Assembly (NCBI RefSeq): GCF_008312835.1
Contig: NZ_VSKS01000003.1
Span: forward strand, 62,001-126,000
Length of the DNA stretch: 64,000 nucleotides
Direction of reading: 5' to 3'
DNA from: Streptomyces marokkonensis
GTDB lineage: Bacteria > Actinomycetota > Actinomycetes > Streptomycetales > Streptomycetaceae
Numbering within the stretch: the first letter of the stretch is position 1; the number at the start of each line of letters is the position of its first letter. A program made the translations under genes and the position numbers. Shown here one piece after another: positions 63,017 through 64,000 of the stretch. Below the pieces are notes generated by a model. That model saw only the letters and a list, made by a program, of their open reading frames with translations. It was not told the DNA's origin and ran no database searches.

Positions 63017-63673
63017 ATGCGCAAGAAGCACTTCGCGGCGGCGGCTCTGCTCGCCGTCACCTCCCTCACCCTCTCCGCCTGCGGCAGCGGCGACGGCGAC
63101 AGCGGCAAGCCCGTCTCCGTGGTGTCCGAGGAGGCCGACTCGCAGAAGGCGGCCACCGTCCTCGACAAGCCGTTCGAGAAGCCGGATCTCGTCCTCACCG
63201 ACACCGACGGCAAGAAGTACGACTTCCGGGCGGAGACCGCGGGCCGCCCCACGCTGGTCTACTTCGGCTACACGCACTGCCCCGACGTCTGCCCGCTGAC
63301 GATGAGCAACATCGCCGTGGCCAAGAAGCAGCTGCCCCAGGACCAGCAGGACGAGCTGCGGATCGTGTTCGTCACCACCGACCCGGAGCGCGACACCTCC
63401 GCCGCGCTCGGCAAGTGGCTCAAGGGCATCGACTCCCAGGTCGTCGGTCTGACCGGCGACTTCGACACCATCCAGGCCGGTGCCCGCACGCTCGGCATCT
63501 CGATCGACCCGCCGCGCGAGGACGAGAACGGCAAGACCGTCTCCGACCACGGCACCCAGGTCATCGCCTTCTCCCCGAAGACCGACGGCGGGTACGTCCT
63601 CTACGGCGAGGACGCCACCGTCGACGACTACACCCGGGACCTCCCCGCGATCATCAAGGGCGAGAAGCCGTGA
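63017..63673 (+). CDS. SCO1/SenC family lipoprotein
   Basis: 218 residues. The lipobox LSAC gives a lipidated Cys near residue 22. The thioredoxin-like domain has the copper motif YTHCPDVCPLT (CxxxC) and His in VSDHGTQVIAF, all intact. SCO proteins deliver copper to cytochrome c oxidase CuA. ATG 63017. The stop overlaps the PCuAC gene's GTG start as GTGA. Confidence 0.95.
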   Translation: MRKKHFAAAALLAVTSLTLSACGSGDGDSGKPVSVVSEEADSQKAATVLDKPFEKPDLVLTDTDGKKYDFRAETAGRPTLVYFGYTHCPDVCPLTMSNIAVAKKQLPQDQQDELRIVFVTTDPERDTSAALGKWLKGIDSQVVGLTGDFDTIQAGARTLGISIDPPREDENGKTVSDHGTQVIAFSPKTDGGYVLYGEDATVDDYTRDLPAIIKGEKP

Positions 63674-64000
63674 GGCGACGGGCGGTCGCCGCCGTGGTCG
63701 TCGCCGGGGCGCTGACCCTCGGCGGATGCGGTGGCCCGGACGAATCGGGATCCGGCGGTGAGGCAAAACTGTCCGTCGGCTCCGCGTACATGCCCCAGCC
63801 GGTGTCGGACATGGCCGCCGGCTTCCTCACCATCACCAACGACGGTGACGCCCCGGACCGGCTGACCTCGGTCAGCAGCGATGTCGCCGGCCAGGTCACC
63901 GTGCACGAGACCGTCGACGGGGCCATGCGGGAGGTCGAGGCCCTCGACATCCCGGCGCACGGCAGCCTGGTGCTGGAGAGCGGCGGCAACCACCTGATGT
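63670..64000 (+). CDS. PCuAC-family periplasmic copper chaperone (3' end outside window)
   Basis: At least 110 residues. The lipobox LGGC is near residue 20. The copper motif begins with His in VTVHETVDGAMREVE (H...M) and continues HLM at the window edge, the H(M)x10Mx21HxM pattern of PCuAC (DUF461). GTG 63670 is coupled to the SCO gene. It probably works with SCO to metallate the oxidase. Confidence 0.92.
   Translation, partial: MRRRAVAAVVVAGALTLGGCGGPDESGSGGEAKLSVGSAYMPQPVSDMAAGFLTITNDGDAPDRLTSVSSDVAGQVTVHETVDGAMREVEALDIPAHGSLVLESGGNHLM

Overview
The window is a chromosomal segment of a high-GC actinomycete, almost certainly a Streptomyces. Third codon positions are nearly all G or C, GTG starts are common, and stop/start overlaps (GTGA, ATGA, TGATG) are frequent. 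The gene order dnaX, 4.5S RNA, tRNA-Ser, upp, tadA, two SigB/F-type sigma genes, a DUF5926 gene, pepP and a YcnI/SCO/PCuAC copper set also matches Streptomyces core chromosome as I remember it from S. coelicolor. I see no insertion sequence, prophage, conjugative element or CRISPR array.

Layout. 1-2.2 kb: 5' part of dnaX, SRP RNA and tRNA-Ser(GGA). 2.3-5.9 kb: DUF1326, DUF2182 and a CopC-CopD fusion, all linked to copper or other metals. 5.9-10.9 kb: a coupled leftward set (Ntn-hydrolase acylase, siderophore-type acyltransferase, cupin, SDR) divergent from a siderophore-interacting reductase, with a near-perfect DmdR1/IdeR iron box between them. 10.9-18.4 kb: housekeeping genes (HhH-GPD protein, LytR_C protein, upp, tadA, tRNA-Ser(CGA)) and paralogous sigF- and sigN-like genes. 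18.6-31.9 kb: a MarR-controlled efflux pump with a beta-sandwich tail, a GAF-ANTAR/STAS pair, a TetR/MFS pair with a clear operator, and a response regulator-histidine kinase-GT2/GtrA-GT39 operon. 32-37.7 kb: metabolic and membrane genes, a Crp-type site, two tRNAs and an SSI-family inhibitor. 37.9-42.4 kb: a 1,499-residue PAS protein whose kinase core has lost its catalytic residues. 42.5-50.2 kb: acyl-CoA synthetase, SigE-family sigma factor, small secreted proteins, a primase-polymerase behind a LexA-like box, and an ice-binding-fold protein with a tandem-repeat tail. 50.3-64 kb: tRNA-Ser(UGA), HtrA-like protease, GDPD, two RsbW-like ATPases, a PP2C phosphatase, a candidate sRNA, a catalytically degenerate primase-polymerase relative, pepP and a second copper locus cut by the window end.

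Themes. (1) Metal homeostasis is split between two copper loci and an iron-responsive locus. (2) Sigma-factor and partner-switch type genes (two SigB/F sigmas, STAS, two RsbW-like ATPases, PP2C) are scattered rather than in one operon. (3) Two proteins look like conserved pseudoenzymes. (4) Four serine tRNAs covering all six serine codons lie in about 48 kb. Functions are inferred from sequence motifs read by eye; no database search was run.
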